A stretch of DNA of 8,944 bases from JANNAT01 sp031384605 (GTDB taxonomy: Bacteria; Pseudomonadota; Alphaproteobacteria; Rhodobacterales; Rhodobacteraceae): positions 1 through 8,944 of the forward strand of contig JANNAT010000046.1 in assembly GCA_031384605.1 (NCBI GenBank), read 5' to 3'. Under the pieces are notes generated by a model, which worked only from the letters and a program-made list of their open reading frames with translations, was not told where the DNA came from and made no database searches. Positions 1 to 5,646 of this stretch are shown here, piece after piece; the stretch's first letter is position 1, and every line of letters begins with the position of its first letter. The position numbers were made by a program, and so were the translations under genes.

Positions 1-22
1 CGCCGCGATAAGGAGAAGAACG

Positions 23-148
23 ATGAAGGTTGCGAATTCGCTCCGCTCGCTCAAGACGCGTCACCGCGATTGCCAGGTCGTGCGCCGTAAAGGCCGCGTT
101 TATGTGATCAACAAGACGCAAAAGCGCTATAAGGCCCGTCAGGGTTGA
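23..148 (+). CDS. rpmJ: 50S ribosomal protein L36 (bL36)
   Basis: This 41-residue, very basic protein is the L36 subunit of the large ribosomal subunit. It begins MKVANSLRSLKTRHRDCQVV and ends KRYKARQG, matching the longer roughly 41-aa L36 form that proteobacteria encode outside the main ribosomal-protein operons. It has a single Cys (C17) instead of the CxxC/CxxxxH zinc-ribbon of the 37-38-aa form, so it is the zinc-independent type. The start is fixed by an AAGGAG ribosome binding site at 10-15, seven bases before the ATG. No other ribosomal-protein gene adjoins it here, and a hairpin terminator follows about 70 bp downstream, so it is probably transcribed alone or as the last gene of a short unit entering from the left. 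Identification is secure. Confidence 0.95.
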   Translation: MKVANSLRSLKTRHRDCQVVRRKGRVYVINKTQKRYKARQG

Positions 149-217
149 TCGCGCAAAGCAGCGTTGAAAAAAGCGGTTCGCAGATTGCCTGAAAGGGCGT
201 AATGCGCCCCGTTTACG

Positions 218-248
218 GCCACCCTAGGGAAACCATTGGTGGCTTTTT
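218..248 (+). terminator. Rho-independent terminator after rpmJ
   Basis: GCCACC (218-223) pairs with GGTGGC (238-243) around a 14-nt loop and is followed by five T (244-248). The loop contains the small palindrome ACCATTGGT, which could compete with the main stem. A second short hairpin just upstream (GGGCG 195-199 with CGCCC 205-209) has no T-tract and may only stabilise the 3' end. The position suits rpmJ termination. The long loop makes it a moderate, not ideal, terminator. Confidence 0.7.
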
Positions 249-342
249 CAATTTTGCCTGCGCCGTTTTTGGTCTTTCTGAAAAACAAAAACAATCCTGA
301 CGCGAACGCAGTCGCCTTCACACAATTCATCTATCAACTCAG

Positions 343-360
343 GTGTTTCCCGGGGAACAC
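343..360. promoter_or_regulatory. 18-bp near-perfect palindrome, possible operator
   Basis: GTGTTTCCCGGGGAACAC is self-complementary at 8 of 9 paired positions; only T348/G355 mismatches. With no loop, it looks more like a dimeric regulator's DNA site than an RNA hairpin. Its left half, GTGTTTCC, recurs exactly at 413-420, and the core TGTTTC occurs at 344, 404 and 414, spaced 60 and 10 bp apart. This sits 116-133 bp upstream of the start codon at 476. The regulator is unknown and the operator role is inference. Confidence 0.35.
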
Positions 361-475
361 GCCAGAGAATGATAGTTGTCTATGGCCATGAAAAGCACTT
401 AGTTGTTTCATAGTGTTTCCTTAGTAATCGGTCAGATAAGATCATCAATCAAAGAATAATTTACGGGAAATTGGG

Positions 476-1789
476 ATGCCTAGCACTGTATTCAAGACAC
501 TTAAGGCCGTTGGCGCCGCCTTGGCCTTTACGTTGCCACTTCAAATCGGCGGTGCGGCGATGGTCTTTCCGACCGAAGTTGTAGCAAAGGCAAAAAAAGC
601 GGCCTCATTGCCAGAGCCCTATTTGTCAAAGGCCCTTGGCGCGGTCCTGATCCCGGTGAACGCCGAGGTTCGCAAGACCTTTAAGCTGAAAAAGAAAAAG
701 GAAGGTGTTCTTATCCTTGCTGTCCAGCCCGGCGGGTTGGCGGCCAAGAAGGGGCTTAAAGTCGGCGACGTGATCGATAACGTCAAAAAGGGCAATGCAA
801 CGTCTAAGTCGGGAAAAAAGACCAAGGCGAAGGCCGGCAAAAAGGGCAAAGGCAAAGCCATTCGCAAGCCTGCCGATCTGGATGCAGCGGTGCTTTATTG
901 GCTGAACGACGGCTGTGATGGGTTCTATTTTATCGGATCCAGCGACGGCATCTATTTCAACCGCTACAGCGTGATCACCTATGATATGTATTACTACCCC
1001 TACGATCTGGACTCGATCTACAGCTGGGACAACACTTGGTATGGGGCAGAGTATGCCTATTCCGAATATTCCTACAGCTATTCGGAATACATGACGACGT
1101 ATTCGTTGCAGATCACCGAAACTTACACCTCATCGGATACCTATATGTCCGAGGTGCTTAGTTCGTCAGAGTTCACCTCTGAGATGAGCTTTACCGAAGA
1201 GGTGATGACAGAAGAAGCGTTGTTTGCTGAGCAAGCCGTCAATGAAGATTATGTAGAAGACGTCGAAGAAGATCGGACATTGGAAGAAGAGGCCGTTGAA
1301 ACCGGCGACACCAGCTTTGTCGAAGAAGCCACCGATGCAGAGCCCGCGGAAGAATTCACTGATGAGGCAGCGACCGATGCTTCAACCGACGAATCGCTGG
1401 CAGACGAACCACCCGCAGACGAATTTACCGACGAGGCTGGCGCAGAAGAACCACCCGCAGAGGAGTTTACTGACGAAACAGCAACGGAAGAGCCTGCCAC
1501 CGAAGAATTTACCGAAGAACCGGTGGCTGAGGAATACACTGAAGAGCCGGTAGCTGAGGAATATACCGAAGAACCACCGGCCGAGGAATACACTGAAGAG
1601 CCGGTAGCCGAGGAATACACTGAAGAGCCACCGGCCGAGGAATACACTGAAGAGCCGGCCTACGAAGAACCAGCCTACGAAGAGCCTGCTTATGAAGAAC
1701 CAGCCTATGAAGAACCAGCCTACGAAGAACCGGCTTACGAAGAGCCTGCCGCAGAAGAATGCTATGACCCAGAGCTTTGCCCACAATAA
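476..1789 (+). CDS. Exported PDZ-like protein with acidic repeat tail
   Basis: I do not recognise this 437-aa protein as a named family. From the N-terminus it shows: a probable signal peptide (1-39; hydrophobic about 11-31; AKA as a possible cleavage site); a PDZ-like domain (about 54-155) with a classic core at 85-100, QPGGLAAKKGLKVGDV, and a second element PADLDAAVLYW at 132-142; a polybasic insert between them (104-131, 13 Lys/Arg of 28); a Tyr/Ser-rich stretch (160-223, 18 Tyr); and an acidic, probably disordered tail (about 235-428). The tail ends in five 9-residue EEP(V/P)AEEYT repeats (347-391), six EEPAY repeats plus one EEPAA (392-426), then a C-terminal ECYDPELCPQ. There is no lysine after residue 131, and only three Cys (147, 429, 435). 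The ATG is preceded by a weak GGGA at 465-468. A strong terminator follows, so the gene is monocistronic or the end of its unit. Export is likely; function is unknown. Confidence 0.85.
   Translation: MPSTVFKTLKAVGAALAFTLPLQIGGAAMVFPTEVVAKAKKAASLPEPYLSKALGAVLIPVNAEVRKTFKLKKKKEGVLILAVQPGGLAAKKGLKVGDVIDNVKKGNATSKSGKKTKAKAGKKGKGKAIRKPADLDAAVLYWLNDGCDGFYFIGSSDGIYFNRYSVITYDMYYYPYDLDSIYSWDNTWYGAEYAYSEYSYSYSEYMTTYSLQITETYTSSDTYMSEVLSSSEFTSEMSFTEEVMTEEALFAEQAVNEDYVEDVEEDRTLEEEAVETGDTSFVEEATDAEPAEEFTDEAATDASTDESLADEPPADEFTDEAGAEEPPAEEFTDETATEEPATEEFTEEPVAEEYTEEPVAEEYTEEPPAEEYTEEPVAEEYTEEPPAEEYTEEPAYEEPAYEEPAYEEPAYEEPAYEEPAYEEPAAEECYDPELCPQ
1514..1753 (+). repeat. In-frame tandem repeats, 27 bp x5 then 15 bp x7
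   Basis: Five 27-bp units (1514-1648) encode EEP(V/P)AEEYT. Units 2-3 and 4-5 form a higher-order 54-bp alternation of V and P versions, and units 3-5 are almost identical in DNA, which points to recent duplication. They are followed by seven 15-bp units (1649-1753) encoding EEPAY six times and EEPAA once, with synonymous differences among them. All units are whole codons, so copy-number change would keep the frame. More degenerate relatives (EEFTDE-type) extend upstream to about 1343. Confidence 0.9.
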
Positions 1790-1808
1790 TGGGATAGTTG
1801 GAAATTTA

Positions 1809-1837
1809 GGGGCTCGCAGCGATGCGTGCCCCTTTTT
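1809..1837 (+). terminator. Strong Rho-independent terminator after PDZ-like gene
   Basis: GGGGC (1809-1813) pairs with GCCCC (1828-1832). After a T/T mismatch, CGCA (1815-1818) pairs with TGCG (1823-1826), capped by a GCGA tetraloop of the stable GNRA type. Five T follow (1833-1837). It starts 19 bp after the stop codon at 1787-1789 and separates this gene from the glutathione S-transferase. Confidence 0.9.
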
Positions 1838-1956
1838 GTTGGCCACTTGACTGTTGTTTGGCCGTGAAAAGTCGCTGGCCCACCATGTCCGGTTCCGCCT
1901 TGCCGCGTTTTCGGCCATGATGATTGCAATTGCCAAAACCAGATAGGAAATGTCTG

Positions 1957-2568
1957 ATGCGCCTTTACACATCGCCGACCACGCCGTTTGGCCGCAAAGT
2001 TATGGTGTTGATCCTTGAGGCGGGCCTGACGGATCACTTCAAGATATCCGAAGTCTCTGGCAACCCGCTTGATCCGGGATCTTTGCCGATCACGCGCAAC
2101 CCTTTGGGTAAAATCCCCGCGCTTGACCGCGATGATGGACCCGCAATTTACGACAGCCCGGTGATTTGCCGCTATCTGGATGATCTGGCAACAGCAGGGT
2201 TTTACCCCGCCGCGCCGCTGTTGTGGGAAACGCTGACGCTGGAGGCGACGGCAGACGGCATTCTGGATGCTGCCTTGTCGATAGTTTACGAGAATCGCAT
2301 GCGCCCCGAAGACAAACGTTTTCCGGCTTGGGTCGATGCGCAATGGGCCAAGATTGCACGGGCGCTGGACGCCATCGAATCAGATTGGATGGGGCACTTG
2401 GCAGGGCCGCTTGATATGGCCCATATCGCGGTCGGCTGCGCGCTGGGGTATCTGGACTTTCGGCTTGATGCGCGCACCTGGCGCAACGGACGCCCACAAT
2501 TGAAGAAATGGGTCAACACTTTTGCGCAACGCCCTTCGATGCAAGCGACACAGCCGCCGGCTGCGTGA
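1957..2568 (+). CDS. Glutathione S-transferase, YibF-like
   Basis: This is a 203-aa cytosolic glutathione S-transferase family protein. The N-terminal thioredoxin-like domain (about 1-78) starts MRLYTSPTTPFGRKV and holds the cis-proline segment NPLGKIPAL (48-56) and the acidic-Ser motif D66-S67, which in the family contacts the glutamyl part of glutathione. The all-helical C-terminal domain (about 88-203) has EATADGILDAAL (96-107) and DMAHIAVGCALGYLDFR (153-169). The pattern, including the C-terminal PPAA, resembles E. coli YibF from memory; the substrate is unknown. I chose ATG 1957 over an upstream in-frame TTG at 1924 because AGGA at 1945-1948 lies eight bases before it and the family N-terminus begins there. 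It lies between two terminated units and 253 bp before petA, so it probably has its own promoter. Any link with the bc1 operon is unproven. Confidence 0.9.
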   Translation: MRLYTSPTTPFGRKVMVLILEAGLTDHFKISEVSGNPLDPGSLPITRNPLGKIPALDRDDGPAIYDSPVICRYLDDLATAGFYPAAPLLWETLTLEATADGILDAALSIVYENRMRPEDKRFPAWVDAQWAKIARALDAIESDWMGHLAGPLDMAHIAVGCALGYLDFRLDARTWRNGRPQLKKWVNTFAQRPSMQATQPPAA

Positions 2569-2601
2569 CCGGTGCATTCCATCGAAACCGAACCCGCGAT
2601 T

Positions 2602-2630
2602 TTTACAAAAACTTTGGCAAAAAGTAACGC
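2602..2630 (+). promoter_or_regulatory. Possible promoter for petABC
   Basis: TTTACA (2602-2607) and TAACGC (2625-2630) are 17 bp apart, a plausible sigma-70-type pair with a GC-rich -10 as is often seen in alphaproteobacteria. Transcription would begin near 2637 and leave a leader of about 185 nt before petA. That leader contains a bulged hairpin at 2678-2701. No better pair is evident between 2569 and 2821, but the match is weak and GST read-through is an alternative. Confidence 0.25.
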
Positions 2631-2677
2631 GCCTTGGGGTGCAAGTGCCGAAAATTCAAGAGTAATGCCGTTGAAAT

Positions 2678-2701
2678 GCGCTATGCAGTCCCCCTGCGCG
2701 C
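2678..2701 (+). other. Bulged stem-loop in the petA leader region
   Basis: GCGC (2678-2681) and GCAG (2685-2688) pair with CTGC (2694-2697) and GCGC (2698-2701) around a TCCCC loop, with TAT (2682-2684) bulged. There is no T-tract, so it is not a standard terminator for the upstream gene. It could be a partial transcription barrier or a 5' leader structure. The rest of 2569-2821 shows nothing else I can interpret. Confidence 0.35.
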
Positions 2702-2821
2702 CTTTGACCGCTGGACGGCTGCTGTTTCCTTGTCTAAAACCCGCCCTGAACCCTCTTGAGAAACCAAGGGCAGCCCACATCCAAGCCGCATCTGATGCGG
2801 ATCCCCAAGGGAGAGTATCGC

Positions 2822-3379
2822 GTGTCCCAAGTTGACGATCATTCAGGCAACCGCAGGGATTTCCTGTATTACGCAACCGCTGGCGCGGGCGTCGTGGCGG
2901 CAGGTGGTGCCGTTTGGCCGCTGGTGAACCAGATGAACCCGTCTGCCGATACGCGCGCGCTGGCGTCGATATTCGTCGATATCAGTGGTGTAGACGTTGG
3001 CATGCAGCTGACTGTGAAATGGCGCGGCAAACCGGTGTTCATTCGCCGCCGCACGCCCGAAGAAATTGAAGCCGGTCGTGCAGTTGCGTTGACCGACTTG
3101 CCGGACGGCAATGGTGAAAACGCCAATAACCCCATTGCCGACGCGTCAGACGCCAACCGCACGCTGGATGAGGCGGGTGAATGGCTGGTGATGATGGGCG
3201 TATGCACCCATTTGGGCTGTGTGCCTTTGGGTGACGCTGGTGACTTTGGTGGCTGGTTCTGCCCGTGCCACGGCTCGCATTACGATACCGCGGGCCGCAT
3301 CCGCAAGGGCCCTGCCCCGCGCAACCTTCCGGTGCCGGTGGCAAAGTTCGAAGACGAAACAACGATCAAGCTTGGGTAA
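2822..3379 (+). CDS. petA: Rieske iron-sulfur subunit of cytochrome bc1
   Basis: This 185-aa [2Fe-2S] protein of the quinol:cytochrome c oxidoreductase moves electrons from quinol at the Qo site to cytochrome c1. The N-terminus has a twin-arginine motif RRDFLYY (11-17) followed by a hydrophobic anchor (about 18-36), so it is probably Tat-exported with the anchor retained. Box I CTHLGC (128-133) and box II CPCHGSHYD (147-155) give cluster ligands C128, H130, C147 and H150, a disulfide C133-C149, and S152 and Y154, which tune the redox potential in this family. The start is a GTG at 2822, supported by AAGGGAGAG at 2807-2815 and by homology (MSQVDDHSGNRRDF). An in-frame extension to 2756 lacks homology. 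petB begins 11 bp after the stop. Length and motifs are normal. Confidence 0.97.
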   Translation: MSQVDDHSGNRRDFLYYATAGAGVVAAGGAVWPLVNQMNPSADTRALASIFVDISGVDVGMQLTVKWRGKPVFIRRRTPEEIEAGRAVALTDLPDGNGENANNPIADASDANRTLDEAGEWLVMMGVCTHLGCVPLGDAGDFGGWFCPCHGSHYDTAGRIRKGPAPRNLPVPVAKFEDETTIKLG

Positions 3380-3390
3380 GGATACACAAC

Positions 3391-4704
3391 ATGGCCGGAA
3401 TTCCGCACGACCATTATGAACCAACGCCGGGATTTCAGACCTGGCTGCACAAGCGTTTGCCGATTGTCGGGCTGCTGCACGGTACGCTGACGATTCCAAC
3501 GCCAAAGAACCTGAACTGGATGTGGATCTGGGGCATCGTGCTGACGTTCTGTCTGGTGCTGCAGATCATCACCGGGATCGTTCTGGCGATGCATTATACG
3601 CCGCAGGTTGATATGGCCTTTGCAAGCGTGGAACACATCATGCGCGATGTGAATGGTGGCAATGTGCTGCGCTACATGCACGCAAATGGGGCATCGTTGT
3701 TCTTCTTTGCAGTCTATCTGCACATTTTCCGCGGCCTTTACTATGGCAGCTACAAAGCCCCGCGTGAGGTGACATGGATCATCGGCATGTTGATTTATCT
3801 GCTGATGATGGCGACTGGTTTCATGGGCTATGTTCTGCCTTGGGGCCAGATGTCGTTCTGGGGTGCGACCGTTATCACCGGTCTGTTCGGTGCCATTCCG
3901 GGCGTCGGCGAATCTATTCAGACCTGGCTGCTGGGCGGCCCTGCGGTGGATAATGCCACGCTTAACCGCTTTTTCAGCCTGCACTATCTGCTGCCGTTTG
4001 TGATTGCAGGTCTTGTGGCGCTGCATATCTGGGCTTTCCACACCACCGGCAACAACAACCCTACCGGCGTCGAAGTGCGTCGCGGATCGAAAGAAGAGGC
4101 GGCAAAAGATACCGTGCCCTTCTGGCCCTACTTCGTGATGAAAGACCTGTTCGCACTGGCTGTGATCATGGTGATTTTCTTTGCGGTGATCGGGTTCATG
4201 CCGAATTACCTTGGCCACCCCGATAACTATATCGAAGCCAACCCGCTTTCTACTCCAACCCATATTGTGCCGGAATGGTATTTCTTGCCATTCTACGCCA
4301 TTCTGCGCGCCTTTACCGCCGATGTGTGGGTGGTGATGTTGGTTGACTGGGCTTCGTTTGGCATCATCGACGCCAAGTTCTTTGGTGTGCTTGCGATGTT
4401 TGGCGCGATTGCCGTGATGGCTTTGGTGCCATGGCTTGACACCTCTTCGGTGCGTTCTGGTCGGTTCCGGCCCAAATTCAAAGGGTGGTTTGCCCTACTG
4501 TGCATCGACTTTGTTGTGCTTATGTGGGTGGGGGCGATGCCGACCGAAGGTATTTATCCTTATATCGCCTTGATCGCGTCAACCTACTGGTTTGCCTACT
4601 TTCTTGTAATCTTGCCGCTGCTGGGGGTGCTTGAAAAGCCACTGCCGCAACCGGCAACGATTGAAGAAGACTTCAAATCTCACTATGCCGCCCCGGCTGA
4701 GTGA
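3391..4704 (+). CDS. petB: Cytochrome b subunit of cytochrome bc1
   Basis: This 437-aa integral membrane protein carries haems bL and bH and both quinone sites (Qo and Qi) of the bc1 complex. The family's eight transmembrane helices can be followed, from about residue 43 to about 413. Haem ligands are H97, H111, H198 and H212, the same numbering as in Rhodobacter. The Qo-site PEWY motif is at 294-297, and the cd-loop segment GYVLPWGQMSFWGATV is at 146-161. The long C-terminal extension typical of Rhodobacter-type cytochrome b is present, ending HYAAPAE. ATG 3391 follows an AAGGA at 3378-3382 that overlaps the petA stop codon, which supports coupled translation. An open frame continuing upstream to 3265 overlaps petA in another frame and is ignored. 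petC begins 19 bp downstream. Confidence 0.97.
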   Translation: MAGIPHDHYEPTPGFQTWLHKRLPIVGLLHGTLTIPTPKNLNWMWIWGIVLTFCLVLQIITGIVLAMHYTPQVDMAFASVEHIMRDVNGGNVLRYMHANGASLFFFAVYLHIFRGLYYGSYKAPREVTWIIGMLIYLLMMATGFMGYVLPWGQMSFWGATVITGLFGAIPGVGESIQTWLLGGPAVDNATLNRFFSLHYLLPFVIAGLVALHIWAFHTTGNNNPTGVEVRRGSKEEAAKDTVPFWPYFVMKDLFALAVIMVIFFAVIGFMPNYLGHPDNYIEANPLSTPTHIVPEWYFLPFYAILRAFTADVWVVMLVDWASFGIIDAKFFGVLAMFGAIAVMALVPWLDTSSVRSGRFRPKFKGWFALLCIDFVVLMWVGAMPTEGIYPYIALIASTYWFAYFLVILPLLGVLEKPLPQPATIEEDFKSHYAAPAE

Positions 4705-4723
4705 CAGAAAGGAACTGACTGAG

Positions 4724-5593
4724 ATGTTTCGTAAAATCGCAATCAGCGTCGTCTGTGCACTTGCTTTGACAACCGGGATGGCGCTGGCAGAGGGCAAGGT
4801 TCACATCGAAGACGTGACCTTTGCCCATGAAGGCCCGTTCGGTAAATTCGACGAACACCAACTGCAGCGCGGGCTGCAGATTTATACCGAAGTATGCGCC
4901 GCGTGCCATGGCCTGAAGTTTGTTCCAATTCGTACCCTGTCTGACGAAGGTGGCCCGCGCCTGCCCGAAGATCAGGTGCGCGCCTATGCCGCCGCGTTCC
5001 CGATCAACGATGAAGCCGCCAACCCGCAGCTGTTTGATGCCGAAAAGGCTGAGTTTCGTCCGTTGCTGTCCTCTGACAAGTTTCCGGCGAATGTCGCTCA
5101 GGCTGCGCCTGATCTAAGCTTGATGGCCAAGGCGCGGGCGTCGTTTCATGGCCCCTATGGCACTGGCATTGCGCAACTGATGCAAGGCACCGGGGGGCCG
5201 GAATATATTCACGCCCTTCTGGCCGGGTATGAAGATGCCCCGGCTTGCGCCACGGGGGACGAGGCCGGATATTACAACAAGGCCTTCGCCAAGGGGGGTA
5301 TTCCGGATTCGTGTAAAGACGAGGAAGGGCTGCCAACCATTGAGGGCAGCTGGATCGCAATGCCGCCGCCACTGACCGATGATCAGGTAACCTATGCAGA
5401 TGGCACCCCCGCCACGATGGACCAGATGTCAATGGATGTGTCGTCGTTCCTGATGTGGACAGCCGAGCCAAAGATGATGGCGCGCAAGCAGACCGGCTTT
5501 GTTGCCGTGATCATTCTGGGGCTTTTGGCCACGCTGCTTTATCTGACGAATAAGCGTTTGTGGGCCGGACTCAAGGGCCGCAAGAACCACTGA
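4724..5593 (+). CDS. petC: Cytochrome c1 subunit of cytochrome bc1
   Basis: This 289-aa membrane-anchored c-type cytochrome accepts electrons from the Rieske centre and passes them to a soluble or membrane cytochrome c. A cleavable Sec signal peptide (1-22, ending MALA-EG) precedes the periplasmic domain. Haem is bound covalently at CAACH (58-62), and M213 in WIAMPPPL is the likely sixth ligand. C175 and C197 bracket an insert like the one that forms a second disulfide in Rhodobacter c1. Close to the C-terminus a single transmembrane helix (about 257-275) is followed by the basic tail NKRLWAGLKGRKNH. ATG 4724 is preceded by AAAGGAA at 4708-4714. The upstream in-frame extension into petB is rejected because the signal peptide begins at this Met. 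A strong terminator closes the operon. Confidence 0.97.
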   Translation: MFRKIAISVVCALALTTGMALAEGKVHIEDVTFAHEGPFGKFDEHQLQRGLQIYTEVCAACHGLKFVPIRTLSDEGGPRLPEDQVRAYAAAFPINDEAANPQLFDAEKAEFRPLLSSDKFPANVAQAAPDLSLMAKARASFHGPYGTGIAQLMQGTGGPEYIHALLAGYEDAPACATGDEAGYYNKAFAKGGIPDSCKDEEGLPTIEGSWIAMPPPLTDDQVTYADGTPATMDQMSMDVSSFLMWTAEPKMMARKQTGFVAVIILGLLATLLYLTNKRLWAGLKGRKNH

Positions 5594-5613
5594 CTTTGTT
5601 ACCAGCTTGAAAG

Positions 5614-5638
5614 GCCCCGCGGTTTCGCGGGGCTTTTT
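5614..5638 (+). terminator. Terminator closing petABC, possibly bidirectional
   Basis: GCCCCGCG (5614-5621) pairs perfectly with CGCGGGGC (5626-5633) around a GTTT loop and is followed by five T (5634-5638), a textbook terminator 20 bp after the petC stop. The gene thiQ converges from the other strand and ends at 5647. Read on the minus strand, the same stem is followed only by CCTTTC, a weak T-tract, so it may also end thiBPQ transcripts less efficiently. Confidence 0.93.
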
Positions 5639-5646
5639 CATGGCCG

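Larger units (their letters stand above)
149..475. other. Intergenic region rpmJ to PDZ-like gene
   Basis: These 327 bp without a credible gene hold the rpmJ terminator (218-248), a short hairpin (195-209), an 18-bp near-palindrome (343-360) and an AT-rich stretch (about 400-470) that should contain the promoter of the downstream gene. A small minus-strand open frame (139-330) has no ribosome binding site, lies across the terminator and resembles no known protein. I could not pick out a convincing -35/-10 pair: TAAGAT at 437-442 is a possible -10 element, but the hexamer 17 bp upstream is a poor -35. Confidence 0.6.

Noticed and set aside
403..442. A promoter pair TTGTTT (403-408) with TAAGAT (437-442)
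   Set aside because: The spacer would be 28 bp, too long for a sigma-70 promoter, and the hexamer at the correct distance is a poor -35.
1514..1753. Regular short repeats as a possible CRISPR array
   Set aside because: The units are directly adjacent, with no unique spacers, and are whole codons within a continuous coding frame.
1924..1956. Earlier TTG start for the glutathione S-transferase
   Set aside because: The extra 11 residues do not match the family N-terminus, while ATG 1957 has a properly spaced AGGA.
1249..1972. Several long antisense and alternate-frame open frames opposite the acidic repeats (for example 1249-1647, 1382-1972 and 1509-1784 on the minus strand, 1296-1553 in another plus frame)
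   Set aside because: They arise because 27-bp and 15-bp repeats keep every frame open. Their translations are low-complexity (SSV, FVGWF or RLVLRR repeats), lack ribosome binding sites, and one runs across the strong terminator at 1809-1837.
2572..2835. 87-aa plus-strand open frame between the GST and petA genes
   Set aside because: It overlaps the petA start, has no ribosome binding site, and its composition resembles no protein I know.
2286..2876. 196-aa minus-strand open frame across the GST end and petA start
   Set aside because: It is antisense to two well-identified genes with no recognisable domain or ribosome binding site.
3280..4263. 327-aa minus-strand open frame opposite petA and petB
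   Set aside because: It is rich in His, Arg and Gln, as expected for the complement of a hydrophobic membrane-protein gene; there is no domain or start signal.
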